Positions 40,993 through 47,469 of a stretch of 47,469 bases of DNA are shown here, piece after piece. Source of the DNA: SKLM01 sp964390305 (GTDB lineage: Bacteria > Chloroflexota > Anaerolineae > B4-G1); contig CAYMHT010000008.1 in the NCBI GenBank assembly GCA_964390305.1, positions 1 to 47,469 of the forward strand. Reading direction: 5' to 3'. A program made the position numbers and the translations under genes. The notes beneath the pieces were generated by a model, which worked only from the letters and a program-made list of their open reading frames with translations, was not told the origin of the DNA and searched no databases. The first letter of the stretch is position 1; each line of letters starts with the position of its first letter.

Positions 40993-41823
40993 ATGACTCG
41001 ACGCATCGTAGGGGGACTGCTGGTGGTGCTCGGCGTGCTGGGGATCGTCTCGAGTGTCTTGGGGGTGGTCTTTGTCTGGCGTGCGGCTGAGGACGTGGCA
41101 GCCGCGGCTGACGACGGCCTGGTCCTACTCTCGGATACGGTGAGGGACGTCGACCGCTCCCTGGACGTGGCCTCCGAGACGCTGGATGGGGCCACGCTGG
41201 CCATCGACGGGCTCTACACCACAACGCTCGACGTGAGTCGGACCCTGAGCAGTACGCGGGTGACGGTGGATGAGATGGCCGGATTGGCTGAGGACGATCT
41301 GCCGCAGAGCATTGAGTCCTCGCTGGTGGCCTTGGAGGCCCTCGAGGAGACAGCTGGGGTGATTGATCAGCTGCTGCGCGGGCTGCGGATGTTCGGCGTG
41401 GGGAGCTACGATCCGGAGATTCCCCTGGATGAGGCAGTGGCCGGAGCAGAAGCGGGTCTCGCGCCGGTGCCGGATGGTCTGCGGGCGATGGGGGCCGGAT
41501 TGCACGAAACCAGCGCGAGCCTGGGAGAGGTGCAGGGCGGCATCGTGCTGATGGGGGACTATATGATGGGGATCCGTCAGAACGCGGTCGATGCTGATGC
41601 GGCCCTGAGCAGCCACCGCGCCAACCTTCAGGAGCTCCAGACGCGCGTGGCAATCGTTCGGCGGAACCTGGAGCGCCCGATTCAGACGGTGGCCTGGGGG
41701 GCGACGCTGCTCCTGATCTGGATCGGTCTCTCTCAGCTCGCGATCGTGCGCTGGGGCGTCGGCCTGTGGCAGCAAGGGGCTGCGGGGGCGGAGGCCAGTG
41801 CGTCGCCTTGCCCCACAGACTGA
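40993..41823 (+). CDS. Two-helix membrane protein with long helical domain
   Basis: A 276-residue protein with a transmembrane helix at each end (about 6-28 and 231-254). Between them is about 200 residues of Ala/Leu/Glu/Asp-rich helix with coiled-coil-like spacing and repeated DxxLxxxSxxL patterns, resembling the extracytoplasmic helical hairpins of membrane scaffold or receptor-like proteins. No HAMP, kinase or methyl-accepting signalling domain is present. The ATG at 40993 follows AAGGGGG; 16 more codons are open upstream. Function unknown. A strong hairpin follows the gene. Confidence 0.65.
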   Translation: MTRRIVGGLLVVLGVLGIVSSVLGVVFVWRAAEDVAAAADDGLVLLSDTVRDVDRSLDVASETLDGATLAIDGLYTTTLDVSRTLSSTRVTVDEMAGLAEDDLPQSIESSLVALEALEETAGVIDQLLRGLRMFGVGSYDPEIPLDEAVAGAEAGLAPVPDGLRAMGAGLHETSASLGEVQGGIVLMGDYMMGIRQNAVDADAALSSHRANLQELQTRVAIVRRNLERPIQTVAWGATLLLIWIGLSQLAIVRWGVGLWQQGAAGAEASASPCPTD

Positions 41824-41838
41824 TTCTGGAGACAATGG

Positions 41839-41869
41839 ATCGCGGGCGGGGACTCTCCCCGCCCGCGAT
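41839..41869. terminator. 14-bp hairpin after the two-helix protein gene
   Basis: ATCGCGGGCGGGGA and TCCCCGCCCGCGAT pair perfectly over 14 bp with a CTC loop. It starts 16 bp after the stop codon at 41821-41823. There is no T-run, so it is a strong hairpin of terminator position rather than a classical terminator. The 200 bp after it hold no gene I can support. Confidence 0.55.
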
Positions 41870-42068
41870 GCGCGTGTATGGGACCTGATGGCCTGACCGG
41901 GCGGCTTGGCGTGGCGGGGCAGGGAGGAGTCTTGATCGCGAATGGCCCGAAAACTTGTGCTAGCGCGAAAGGGTGCGAAAGGCGGGAAGCGCGCAGGCGG
42001 TTGCCCTTGGAAGTTGAGGGGACGTCAACGGACGGTCAAGGACATAACGAGTTTCGGGCTCGCGCTCT

Positions 42069-42097
42069 TTGTCAGGGTGGGCTCCGGGACGTATAAT
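42069..42097 (+). promoter_or_regulatory. Strong sigma70-type promoter (TTGTCA-17-TATAAT)
   Basis: TTGTCA (42069-42074) and consensus TATAAT (42092-42097) are separated by 17 bp. The transcript should start near 42104 and have a leader of about 230 nt before the regulator at 42338. The leader contains small hairpins, for example CAATGCG/CGCATTG at 42231-42247. Confidence 0.65.
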
Positions 42098-42337
42098 GTC
42101 GGCAGGTAGAGCCCGGCACCTAGCCCCCCTGCGGTGCGACGGCGCTGTCGGCAGGGCGCCGATCGATGGCGTTCTTCTGTGTTCCGTTCTTCGACGTGCC
42201 GCCCGTGAGAGGGTACGGCAGTGAGATCCCCAATGCGGCTCGCATTGACGCGAGAACTCCGAGGCTCTACGGTTTACAGAATCTCCAGGGTCTTGAGGGC
42301 CTCGTCTGTAGGTTGAGTGGTTGAAGGAACGCGCACG

Positions 42338-45300
42338 ATGGCCTCGCTCGAAATCTATCTGCTAGGTCGGTTCGAGCTGCTGAGCAGGGACGGCGACCCG
42401 CTGCCGCTTCCGGCGACGCTGAATGCGCGATCGCTGCTTGCGTATCTGGTCTTGCACCCGGGTCAGGTTCAGCCCCGTGAGCGTCTGGCCGCCCTCTTCT
42501 GGGGCGATCGCCCGGAGGAAAGGGCCCGTCGCTCGCTGTCGACGGCCCTGTGGCACGTTCGACGCTGCCTTCCCAGCGATGACCTGATCCTGAGCGATCA
42601 CCAGACGGTGCGGTTCAACCGTCAGGCGGACCTGTGGCTCGACGTTGCTGCGTTCGAGGCGCTGGTTTCGTGCGAGGATACAGCGAGCTTGCAGGAGGCG
42701 GTGTCGCTCTATCGGGGGGCCTTCCTGGACGGATTCTACGACGACTGGATCATCGAAGAGCGATACCGGCTGGAGGCGCTTTATTTCGACGCGCTGGCCC
42801 GATTGATGGCGGGCTATGAGGGGCAGGGGGACCACGCGTCGGCACTGAGCACGGCGCTGCGGTTGTTGAAGGACGACCCGCTACGCGAGGAGGCGCACCG
42901 GGCGGCGATGCGGGCCTACTGCCGCCTGGGACGGAGGAACGCGGCTCTGGAGCAGTATCATCGCTGCCGAGAGCTGGTGGAGGCGGAACTGGGTACGGAG
43001 CCGATGGCGGAGACGACCGGGCTCTATCGGAGGATTCTGGATGGTCACTTCGGGGAGGGCCCTGCTCCTACTGCTGCACCGGTCGAGGTGCCAATGGTGG
43101 AGGCGGGGCCCGGGCCCTCACGGTACGACCCTCTGGACGTGGGGGTGCCCAGCCCTCTGGTGGGCAGGGAGGGAGAGCTGGCCCACCTGGAACGCTGGTG
43201 GCGCGAGGCAGAGGTGGGATCGGGCCGCGTGGTGCTGATCCACGGCGAGGCTGGGATCGGGAAGACCCGGCTAGTGGAGGAGCTTTCCCGGCGCGCCAGG
43301 GAGCGGGGAGGGTGGGTGGCCAGCGGGGCCTGCTATGAGTACGAACGGACGCTGCCCGGGGGTCCACTGGCCGACCTACTGCGCACTGTGCTCGCGACGG
43401 CTGGAGAGGATGTCTTGGAGCAGCTTTCGTCGTGGCAGATCGCCGATCTGGCCCGCCTGGCGCCGGAATTAGAGGTGCATCTCCCGTCCCGCTCCACGGG
43501 AGGGGCTCCGGCCGAGGGTGGGGAGACGCGTCTTCTTCACGTCCTGACGTCGCTTCTGCTGCGGCTTTCACAGCGGAATCCGCTCCTGCTGGTGCTGGAA
43601 GACCTCCACTGGGCCCACACCTCGACGCTGGCCTGGCTTCACTATCTGGCCCGCCGCCTGACCCGCACTCGGCTGTTGCTGATTGGCACCTACCGACCGG
43701 AAGCAGAGGGCGCCGAGCGCCGCGTGAGCAACCTGGGGCGCCGGCTGGAACAGGAAGGAGTGGGGCAGGAGCTGGGGCTCTCGCGGCTCTCACGGGAGGC
43801 GATCGCCGGTTGGATGGAGGGCGCCGGTCCAGCGGTGGTCACCAGCGTCTATCGCCACACGGAGGGGAATCCCTTCTTTGTTCTGGAGACGCAACGGGCA
43901 CTGTTTGAAATGGGGGAGCTGCGGCTGGACGAGGGGCGCTGGGTGACGACGGCGCCTCCTGATGACCTGCCGGTGCCGGATTCGGTCCGTCAGGTGATCG
44001 AGATGCGGCTGGGGCGGCTTACGCCGGAAGCGAGGAAGGCGATGGAGGCCGCCGCCGTCATCGGACGGGCCTTCGATCTCGACGTTCTGGCACGGTCCCG
44101 CGGGCAGGGCGAGGAAGCGACCCTGGAGGCGCTGGATGAGCTTCTGCGGCGCCGACTGGTGTGTGAAGGGGGCGGGTTCTTCGGGCGGGACTACGAGTTC
44201 ACGCACCATCTGCTCCGTGAGATCGTCGATGAGCGGCTAGATGAGGGCCGCCGGCGCTGGCTGCACGAGCGGGTGGCCGAGGCCCTGGTAGATCTGCATG
44301 GCGGGGATCCCGCGATCAGTGCCCAAGTGGCGTATCACTACATGCGCGCCGAGGATTGGAAGAAGGCGCAGTCGTGCTTGTTGGAGGCAGGGAACCGGGC
44401 GGCGAGCGTCGCCGCAGACGCCGAGGCGCTGGACTATTATCGCCGCGCGATGGAGGCGTACGAGTGGCAGGCACCGGGGAGGGGCGCCGGCCGAGAGGAG
44501 GGGTCGCTGCGGCGGGCGATCCTGGAGCACCGGATGGGCGAATGCTTGTTCCGCCGGGGGGAGCACGACGCGGCGCTCGAGCACCTGCAGCGAGCGCTGA
44601 CCCTGCTGGGGCGTCCGCTGCCAGCGTCGCCTGGCGAGGTGCGCTGGGCGATTGCGAGGGCATTGGTGCGCCAGCTGGGCCGCCGCCTGACGCCGTCCTG
44701 GCTTCTGCCTGACGGGGCTGACGGGGATCCGGCGGCAATCCGGGAAGAGGTCGATGTCTACACGTTCATCGGCTGGGTGTATGTCCTGCTGTCCGAACAC
44801 GAGGCATACCTGCTGGTCGCGCTCAGGGCGTTGAACGCCGCGGAACGGATCCAGTATGCCCGCGGGGACGCGGTGGCGGCGACCGCGCTCGGTTTCGCGC
44901 TCGACTTCGTGCCTCTCTTCCGGCTGGCGGCAGCTTTTCACCGTCGGGCTGCCAAGAGGGTGAGACGCGTCGATGACCCCGGGACGGCGGGGTTCGTCAC
45001 CCAGGGCCTGGCGTACCACAGCTACCTAACGGGGGACGAGGAGGCCGCGCTGGACTATGCGCGGGAGTCGGCCGACGCCTTCCAGAGAGCGGATGACGCG
45101 CACCGGTGGGCCTTGTCAACGTTGCTGAGCTTCTATGTGCACGAGCACCGTGGCGATCTGGTTGGGGCTCTGGAGTATGCACAGGAGATCGTTCGGACGG
45201 GGCACGAGATCGCCGATCGGTGGGTGCTTTGCACCGGCGAGGAGGCGATGGGCATCATCCGGCGCCACCAGGGCCAACCGGAGGCGGCCATCGCCCACCT

Positions 45301-45865
45301 GCGGGAATCTGCAGCGCTGGCGGAAGAGATTCCAGACCACATGAGCCTGGTCGAGGCGAGGGGAGAGCTGGGGAAGTGCCTGCTGCGGCAGGCGAAGTGG
45401 CGCGAGGCGGTGGCGTTGCTGGAAGCGACTCAGGAGATCGCCGGCCGGCATGGTGTGGGAGGGGATTCGCTGGGGCGCTTTCTCAACACCCTGGCGGAGT
45501 CTTACCTGGTGGCGGCGGAGCAGGACGAGGCTTCGGCCAGAGAGGCGTGGCTGAAGCGGGCGGGGACAGCCTGCCAAGCGGCTCTGAAGCAGAGCGAGGC
45601 CTATCGACCGGGCAGGCCGGAAGCGATACGGCTGCGAGGCAGCTATGCGTGGCTGCGGGGCAGGCCGGCGGCGGCACGACGGTGGTGGGAACGCAGCCGC
45701 GATGTGGCGGAGGCGATGGGGCATCGGTACGACCGCGCGCTGACCAATCTGGAGGTGGGTAGGCGGCTGGGCGATCTGGAGCTTCTGCGGCTGGCCGAGG
45801 CGGAGCTGGTCGAGATCGGCGCTGGATGGCACCTGGCGCGGACGCGGGAGCTGTTGCAGGCGTAA
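42338..45865 (+). CDS. BTAD-ATPase-TPR signal-transducing regulator
   Basis: A 1175-residue STAND-type regulator. Residues about 1-95 form a winged-helix, OmpR-like DNA-binding domain (LEIYLLGRFELLSRDG; ARSLLAYLVLHPGQVQPRERLA, quoted in part). About 95-240 form the bacterial transcriptional activation domain (BTAD). An AAA-type ATPase starts near 275, with Walker A IHGEAGIGKTRLVEE (K309) and Walker B LVLEDLHWAH (E421-D422). From about 650 to the end are tetratricopeptide-like helical repeats. There is no LuxR helix-turn-helix at the C-terminus. Such proteins usually bind ATP and a signal before activating transcription. The ATG at 42338 follows AAGGA by 9 nt. Targets unknown; the gene stands alone. 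Confidence 0.9.
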   Translation: MASLEIYLLGRFELLSRDGDPLPLPATLNARSLLAYLVLHPGQVQPRERLAALFWGDRPEERARRSLSTALWHVRRCLPSDDLILSDHQTVRFNRQADLWLDVAAFEALVSCEDTASLQEAVSLYRGAFLDGFYDDWIIEERYRLEALYFDALARLMAGYEGQGDHASALSTALRLLKDDPLREEAHRAAMRAYCRLGRRNAALEQYHRCRELVEAELGTEPMAETTGLYRRILDGHFGEGPAPTAAPVEVPMVEAGPGPSRYDPLDVGVPSPLVGREGELAHLERWWREAEVGSGRVVLIHGEAGIGKTRLVEELSRRARERGGWVASGACYEYERTLPGGPLADLLRTVLATAGEDVLEQLSSWQIADLARLAPELEVHLPSRSTGGAPAEGGETRLLHVLTSLLLRLSQRNPLLLVLEDLHWAHTSTLAWLHYLARRLTRTRLLLIGTYRPEAEGAERRVSNLGRRLEQEGVGQELGLSRLSREAIAGWMEGAGPAVVTSVYRHTEGNPFFVLETQRALFEMGELRLDEGRWVTTAPPDDLPVPDSVRQVIEMRLGRLTPEARKAMEAAAVIGRAFDLDVLARSRGQGEEATLEALDELLRRRLVCEGGGFFGRDYEFTHHLLREIVDERLDEGRRRWLHERVAEALVDLHGGDPAISAQVAYHYMRAEDWKKAQSCLLEAGNRAASVAADAEALDYYRRAMEAYEWQAPGRGAGREEGSLRRAILEHRMGECLFRRGEHDAALEHLQRALTLLGRPLPASPGEVRWAIARALVRQLGRRLTPSWLLPDGADGDPAAIREEVDVYTFIGWVYVLLSEHEAYLLVALRALNAAERIQYARGDAVAATALGFALDFVPLFRLAAAFHRRAAKRVRRVDDPGTAGFVTQGLAYHSYLTGDEEAALDYARESADAFQRADDAHRWALSTLLSFYVHEHRGDLVGALEYAQEIVRTGHEIADRWVLCTGEEAMGIIRRHQGQPEAAIAHLRESAALAEEIPDHMSLVEARGELGKCLLRQAKWREAVALLEATQEIAGRHGVGGDSLGRFLNTLAESYLVAAEQDEASAREAWLKRAGTACQAALKQSEAYRPGRPEAIRLRGSYAWLRGRPAAARRWWERSRDVAEAMGHRYDRALTNLEVGRRLGDLELLRLAEAELVEIGAGWHLARTRELLQA

Positions 45866-46215
45866 GGCGAGGGGCGATTGGTGCCCGGTCGGGAGATCAG
45901 GCGCAACAGCGAAGATCGGGCACAACGGCGGAGACCCTGCGCTGCAGAAGATACTGTGCAAAGCAGCGCAGAGCAGGCATGACGGCGGAGACCTCACAGC
46001 GCGACCCCGCCCGGGGCTGAAGCCTCCGGGCTCAATCAGCGAAGGCCTATCGGCCTGACAACTCGAGTTGCCCAGTAACTCTAGAAGTGGATGACACTGC
46101 AGTGGGGGCGGCTGTGATCCCTTGAAGCGGCCTCCCCACTTCGAGCCCGACTTCAGTCCCTCATTCTGCGTTCGCATCCTCACTTCGCGTTTAGACCCCC
46201 CAACACCCTCTCTTT
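45866..46215. repeat. Non-coding stretch with palindromic repeat sequence
   Basis: This 350-bp stretch has no protein-like frame. CGGCGGAGACC occurs twice (about 45928 and 45982). Around 46007-46037 a GGGGCTGAAGCCTCCGGGC-type palindrome is present, a form I recall as a dispersed repeat in some Chloroflexota and other genomes. The GAAGGCCTATCGGCCT segment that follows can also fold back. Confidence 0.4.
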
Positions 46216-46245
46216 TTGACAGTCTTTTGAGATCTTTGTGATAGG
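46216..46245 (+). promoter_or_regulatory. Candidate promoter (TTGACA-18-GATAGG)
   Basis: A perfect TTGACA (46216-46221) lies 18 bp before GATAGG (46240-46245), which is preceded by TGT as an extended -10 element. Its leader to the ATG at 46433 would be about 180 nt. Upstream of the ATG no other gene is visible. Confidence 0.45.
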
Positions 46246-46432
46246 TTACCATCGCCGGTCAAGCGGGCTGGTGGACGAACGCCGCCCGTCGTTAGCCTGG
46301 CGAATTCGACACCGAGGGTGCTCGGCAGCCGGTCAACTCCGTTCGAGTTGGCCGAACGGTCTGTCCGGATATTGGGAGAAAGCGGACCTCCCAGCGCACC
46401 AGGGCACTCCAGCAGGGGAAGAGGAGGAAGCG

Positions 46433-46831
46433 ATGGATGAACAAGTAAGGCTCACCTGGTTGAAGCGCATCCTTTTTGTGAAGGTGCTGCTCACCTTCCT
46501 GGCGTGGGGGCTGCCCGCTCTCCTCGGCACAGAAGGATTCCTTCGTCTGTTTGATCTGTCGATGCCAGAGGATGCAACGTACCTAAGGCTGTTTGGGGCA
46601 GCGGTGACGGCCTTCGGGGTTGCCTATTGGTTCGCCTATCGTGACCCAGTGCGGAATCGCGCCATCCTCCAAGCTGGGATCGTTGATAATGGCTTGATCA
46701 CCTTGACCATTGTCGTTCTGGCTATCACTCGGGGCATCGAGAACTGGTTCATGGTCGTCTCAGCCGTGCTGACTGGGTTCTTCTGCCTGGCCTTCGTCCT
46801 CTTGATGCCGCTGAGACCCAAGGAGACGTGA
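46433..46831 (+). CDS. Four-helix membrane protein
   Basis: A 132-residue membrane protein with four hydrophobic helices (about 10-30, 42-62, 78-98, 103-125), short loops and a positive, cytoplasmic C-terminus. The first helix is preceded by RLTWLKRILFVKV. No family is recognised, although small DoxX/DUF-type membrane proteins look similar. The ATG at 46433 has GAGGAGG directly upstream; the frame is open 65 codons further but that stretch is not membrane-like. It stands alone behind its own promoter. Confidence 0.7.
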   Translation: MDEQVRLTWLKRILFVKVLLTFLAWGLPALLGTEGFLRLFDLSMPEDATYLRLFGAAVTAFGVAYWFAYRDPVRNRAILQAGIVDNGLITLTIVVLAITRGIENWFMVVSAVLTGFFCLAFVLLMPLRPKET

Positions 46832-47000
46832 GCAGCCACACGTATGAGCGCATGATCCTCGGGTCAGACGAAGGGGGCGCCAAACTGGCTAGAAAGAAGG
46901 CAGAAGGCGTTGATGGTTAGTGGTCCGATGCCCGACACTGAGGTGGCGGGGCTTGGGGCGGGGGTTGCTGAGGGGGGTGCTCGTCGAGGGTTCGGGTAGG

Positions 47001-47011
47001 CTTCTCAGAAG
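47001..47011. repeat. Palindrome CTTCTCAGAAG
   Basis: An 11-bp palindrome (CTTCT-C-AGAAG) lies in the 336-bp gap 46832-47167 together with an 8-bp hairpin GCCGGGCG/CGCCCGGC at 47059-47077. No gene with protein-like composition is visible in the gap. Confidence 0.4.
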
Positions 47012-47167
47012 TGTCACCGACCGTGGTAGCTCGGTAAGGTGCAGCGCACGTTGAGGCCGCCGGGCGGCACGCCCGGCTTGAGCATCGTGGAGGTGGGGGC
47101 GTCACCCTGGTCATCGTGATGAGGCCGTAACAGGGTGGGTCGATCTTCTGTGAGAGGAGAGATTCCC

Positions 47168-47392
47168 ATGGCTGAATCGTCGTCGGCTCCGCCGGCGAGC
47201 ACGTTTGTGGTCCGTTTCTGGAGGGAGGGGTCGGCCGGGAGGACACGCTGGCGCGGCCATATCACGCACGTGCAGAGCGGGAACAACGCTCCATTCCTGG
47301 ATCTGGGTAGTGTGCTCGACTTCGTGCGCGGGTTTGGTGTGATGGCCGAGGGTGAGGGGCAAGCGGCTGAGAAGGGAGAGGGGATACCGTAA
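47168..47392 (+). CDS. Small conserved-looking soluble protein
   Basis: A 74-residue protein with the central pattern FVVRFWREGSAGRTRWRGHITHVQSG followed by FLDLGSVLDFVRGFGVMA, quoted in part; its aromatic and charged residues are unlike random frame. I believe small proteins of this type (F-V-V-R-F-W-R ... W-R-G-x-I-x-H-V-Q-S-G) recur in Chloroflexota genomes, but this is from memory and was not checked. GGAG lies before the ATG. No signal peptide. The next gene starts 31 bp later. Function unknown. Confidence 0.6.
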   Translation: MAESSSAPPASTFVVRFWREGSAGRTRWRGHITHVQSGNNAPFLDLGSVLDFVRGFGVMAEGEGQAAEKGEGIP

Positions 47393-47423
47393 CGGGACCG
47401 GTTGCGCAGGCGAAAGGAGTCAG

Positions 47424-47469
47424 ATGGATAGGAAGCGTCGGAGTCTGCAGGTGCCTGTCGCGCTGCTCC
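47424..47469 (+). CDS. Start of a gene that runs off the window
   Basis: An ATG at 47424 is preceded by AAAGGAG. The 15 visible codons (MDRKRRSLQVPVALL) give a basic N-terminus and then hydrophobic residues, as in a signal peptide or membrane anchor. The rest lies outside the window. Confidence 0.45.
   Translation, partial: MDRKRRSLQVPVALL

Noticed and set aside
41878..42096. A 72-codon frame before the BTAD regulator promoter
   Set aside because: It overlaps the promoter, has no ribosome site and no membrane or family pattern.
46917..47246. Minus-strand open frames near the right edge
   Set aside because: They are Pro/Ser/Arg-rich shadows of the plus-strand small gene and its leader.
1..47469. 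tRNA, rRNA, CRISPR arrays, IS elements or prophage genes
   Set aside because: No T-loop-type GTTCGAATCC pattern, no regular spacer array and no transposase or integrase motifs were seen on either strand.

Overview
The window is GC-rich (roughly 60-65% G+C by eye) and almost fully coding. It looks like a chromosomal segment from a member of the Chloroflexota, probably an anaerobic or facultative lineage near Anaerolineae. That placement is an inference. It rests on gene style: Pro/Thr-stalked secreted proteins, a tungsten-type aldehyde:ferredoxin oxidoreductase beside an Fe-alcohol dehydrogenase, paired GH57/GH13 amylases, a BTAD-ATPase-TPR regulator, and short palindromic intergenic repeats. 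I found no rRNA, tRNA, CRISPR array, phage or insertion sequence.

Layout. (1) 162-5988, minus strand: a GH57 amylase/glucanotransferase-type enzyme followed by a large GH13-type protein, likely one alpha-glucan operon. (2) 6455-12294, plus: a stalked surface protein, pth and mfd, then a three-gene run (two small membrane proteins and an SCP2-like protein) with its own sigma70-type promoter overlapping the mfd stop codon. (3) 12499-15538, plus: Fe-alcohol dehydrogenase and aldehyde:ferredoxin oxidoreductase. (4) 15704-33124, plus: a complete-looking division and cell wall (dcw) cluster in the order mraZ, rsmH, ftsL-like, ftsI/pbp, murF, mraY, murD, ftsW, murG, cvpA-like, murC, small basic ORF, murB, ddl, ftsQ, ftsA, ftsZ. 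murE is not in it. In front of mraZ is a -10 box followed by GTGGGG repeats at exact 10-bp spacing, the form expected of an MraZ autoregulatory operator. (5) 33598-36385: a membrane ferric-reductase-like flavocytochrome and a 33-residue one-helix protein on the minus strand, facing away from a membrane-anchored pentaheme cytochrome c on the plus strand. The two directions appear to share one palindromic -10 element. (6) 36464-40194, minus: a PepSY-like membrane protein, a NarL-type sensor kinase and response regulator, and a half-size permease. (7) 40549-47469, plus: a frame-disrupted small membrane gene, a two-helix membrane protein, the large regulator, a four-helix membrane protein, a small conserved-looking protein, and the first codons of a gene that runs off the edge.

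How the genes work together: dcw genes make lipid II (MurF, MraY, MurD, MurG, MurC, MurB, Ddl) and build the divisome (FtsL, FtsI, FtsW, FtsQ, FtsA, FtsZ). The best candidate for an undescribed system is the electron-transfer module at 33598-36385: a cytoplasmic NAD(P)H/FAD domain fused to a heme-binding membrane domain, a microprotein that could be a third subunit, and a five-heme periplasmic acceptor or donor, all co-regulated from one overlapping promoter. This is inferred from sequence and context only.
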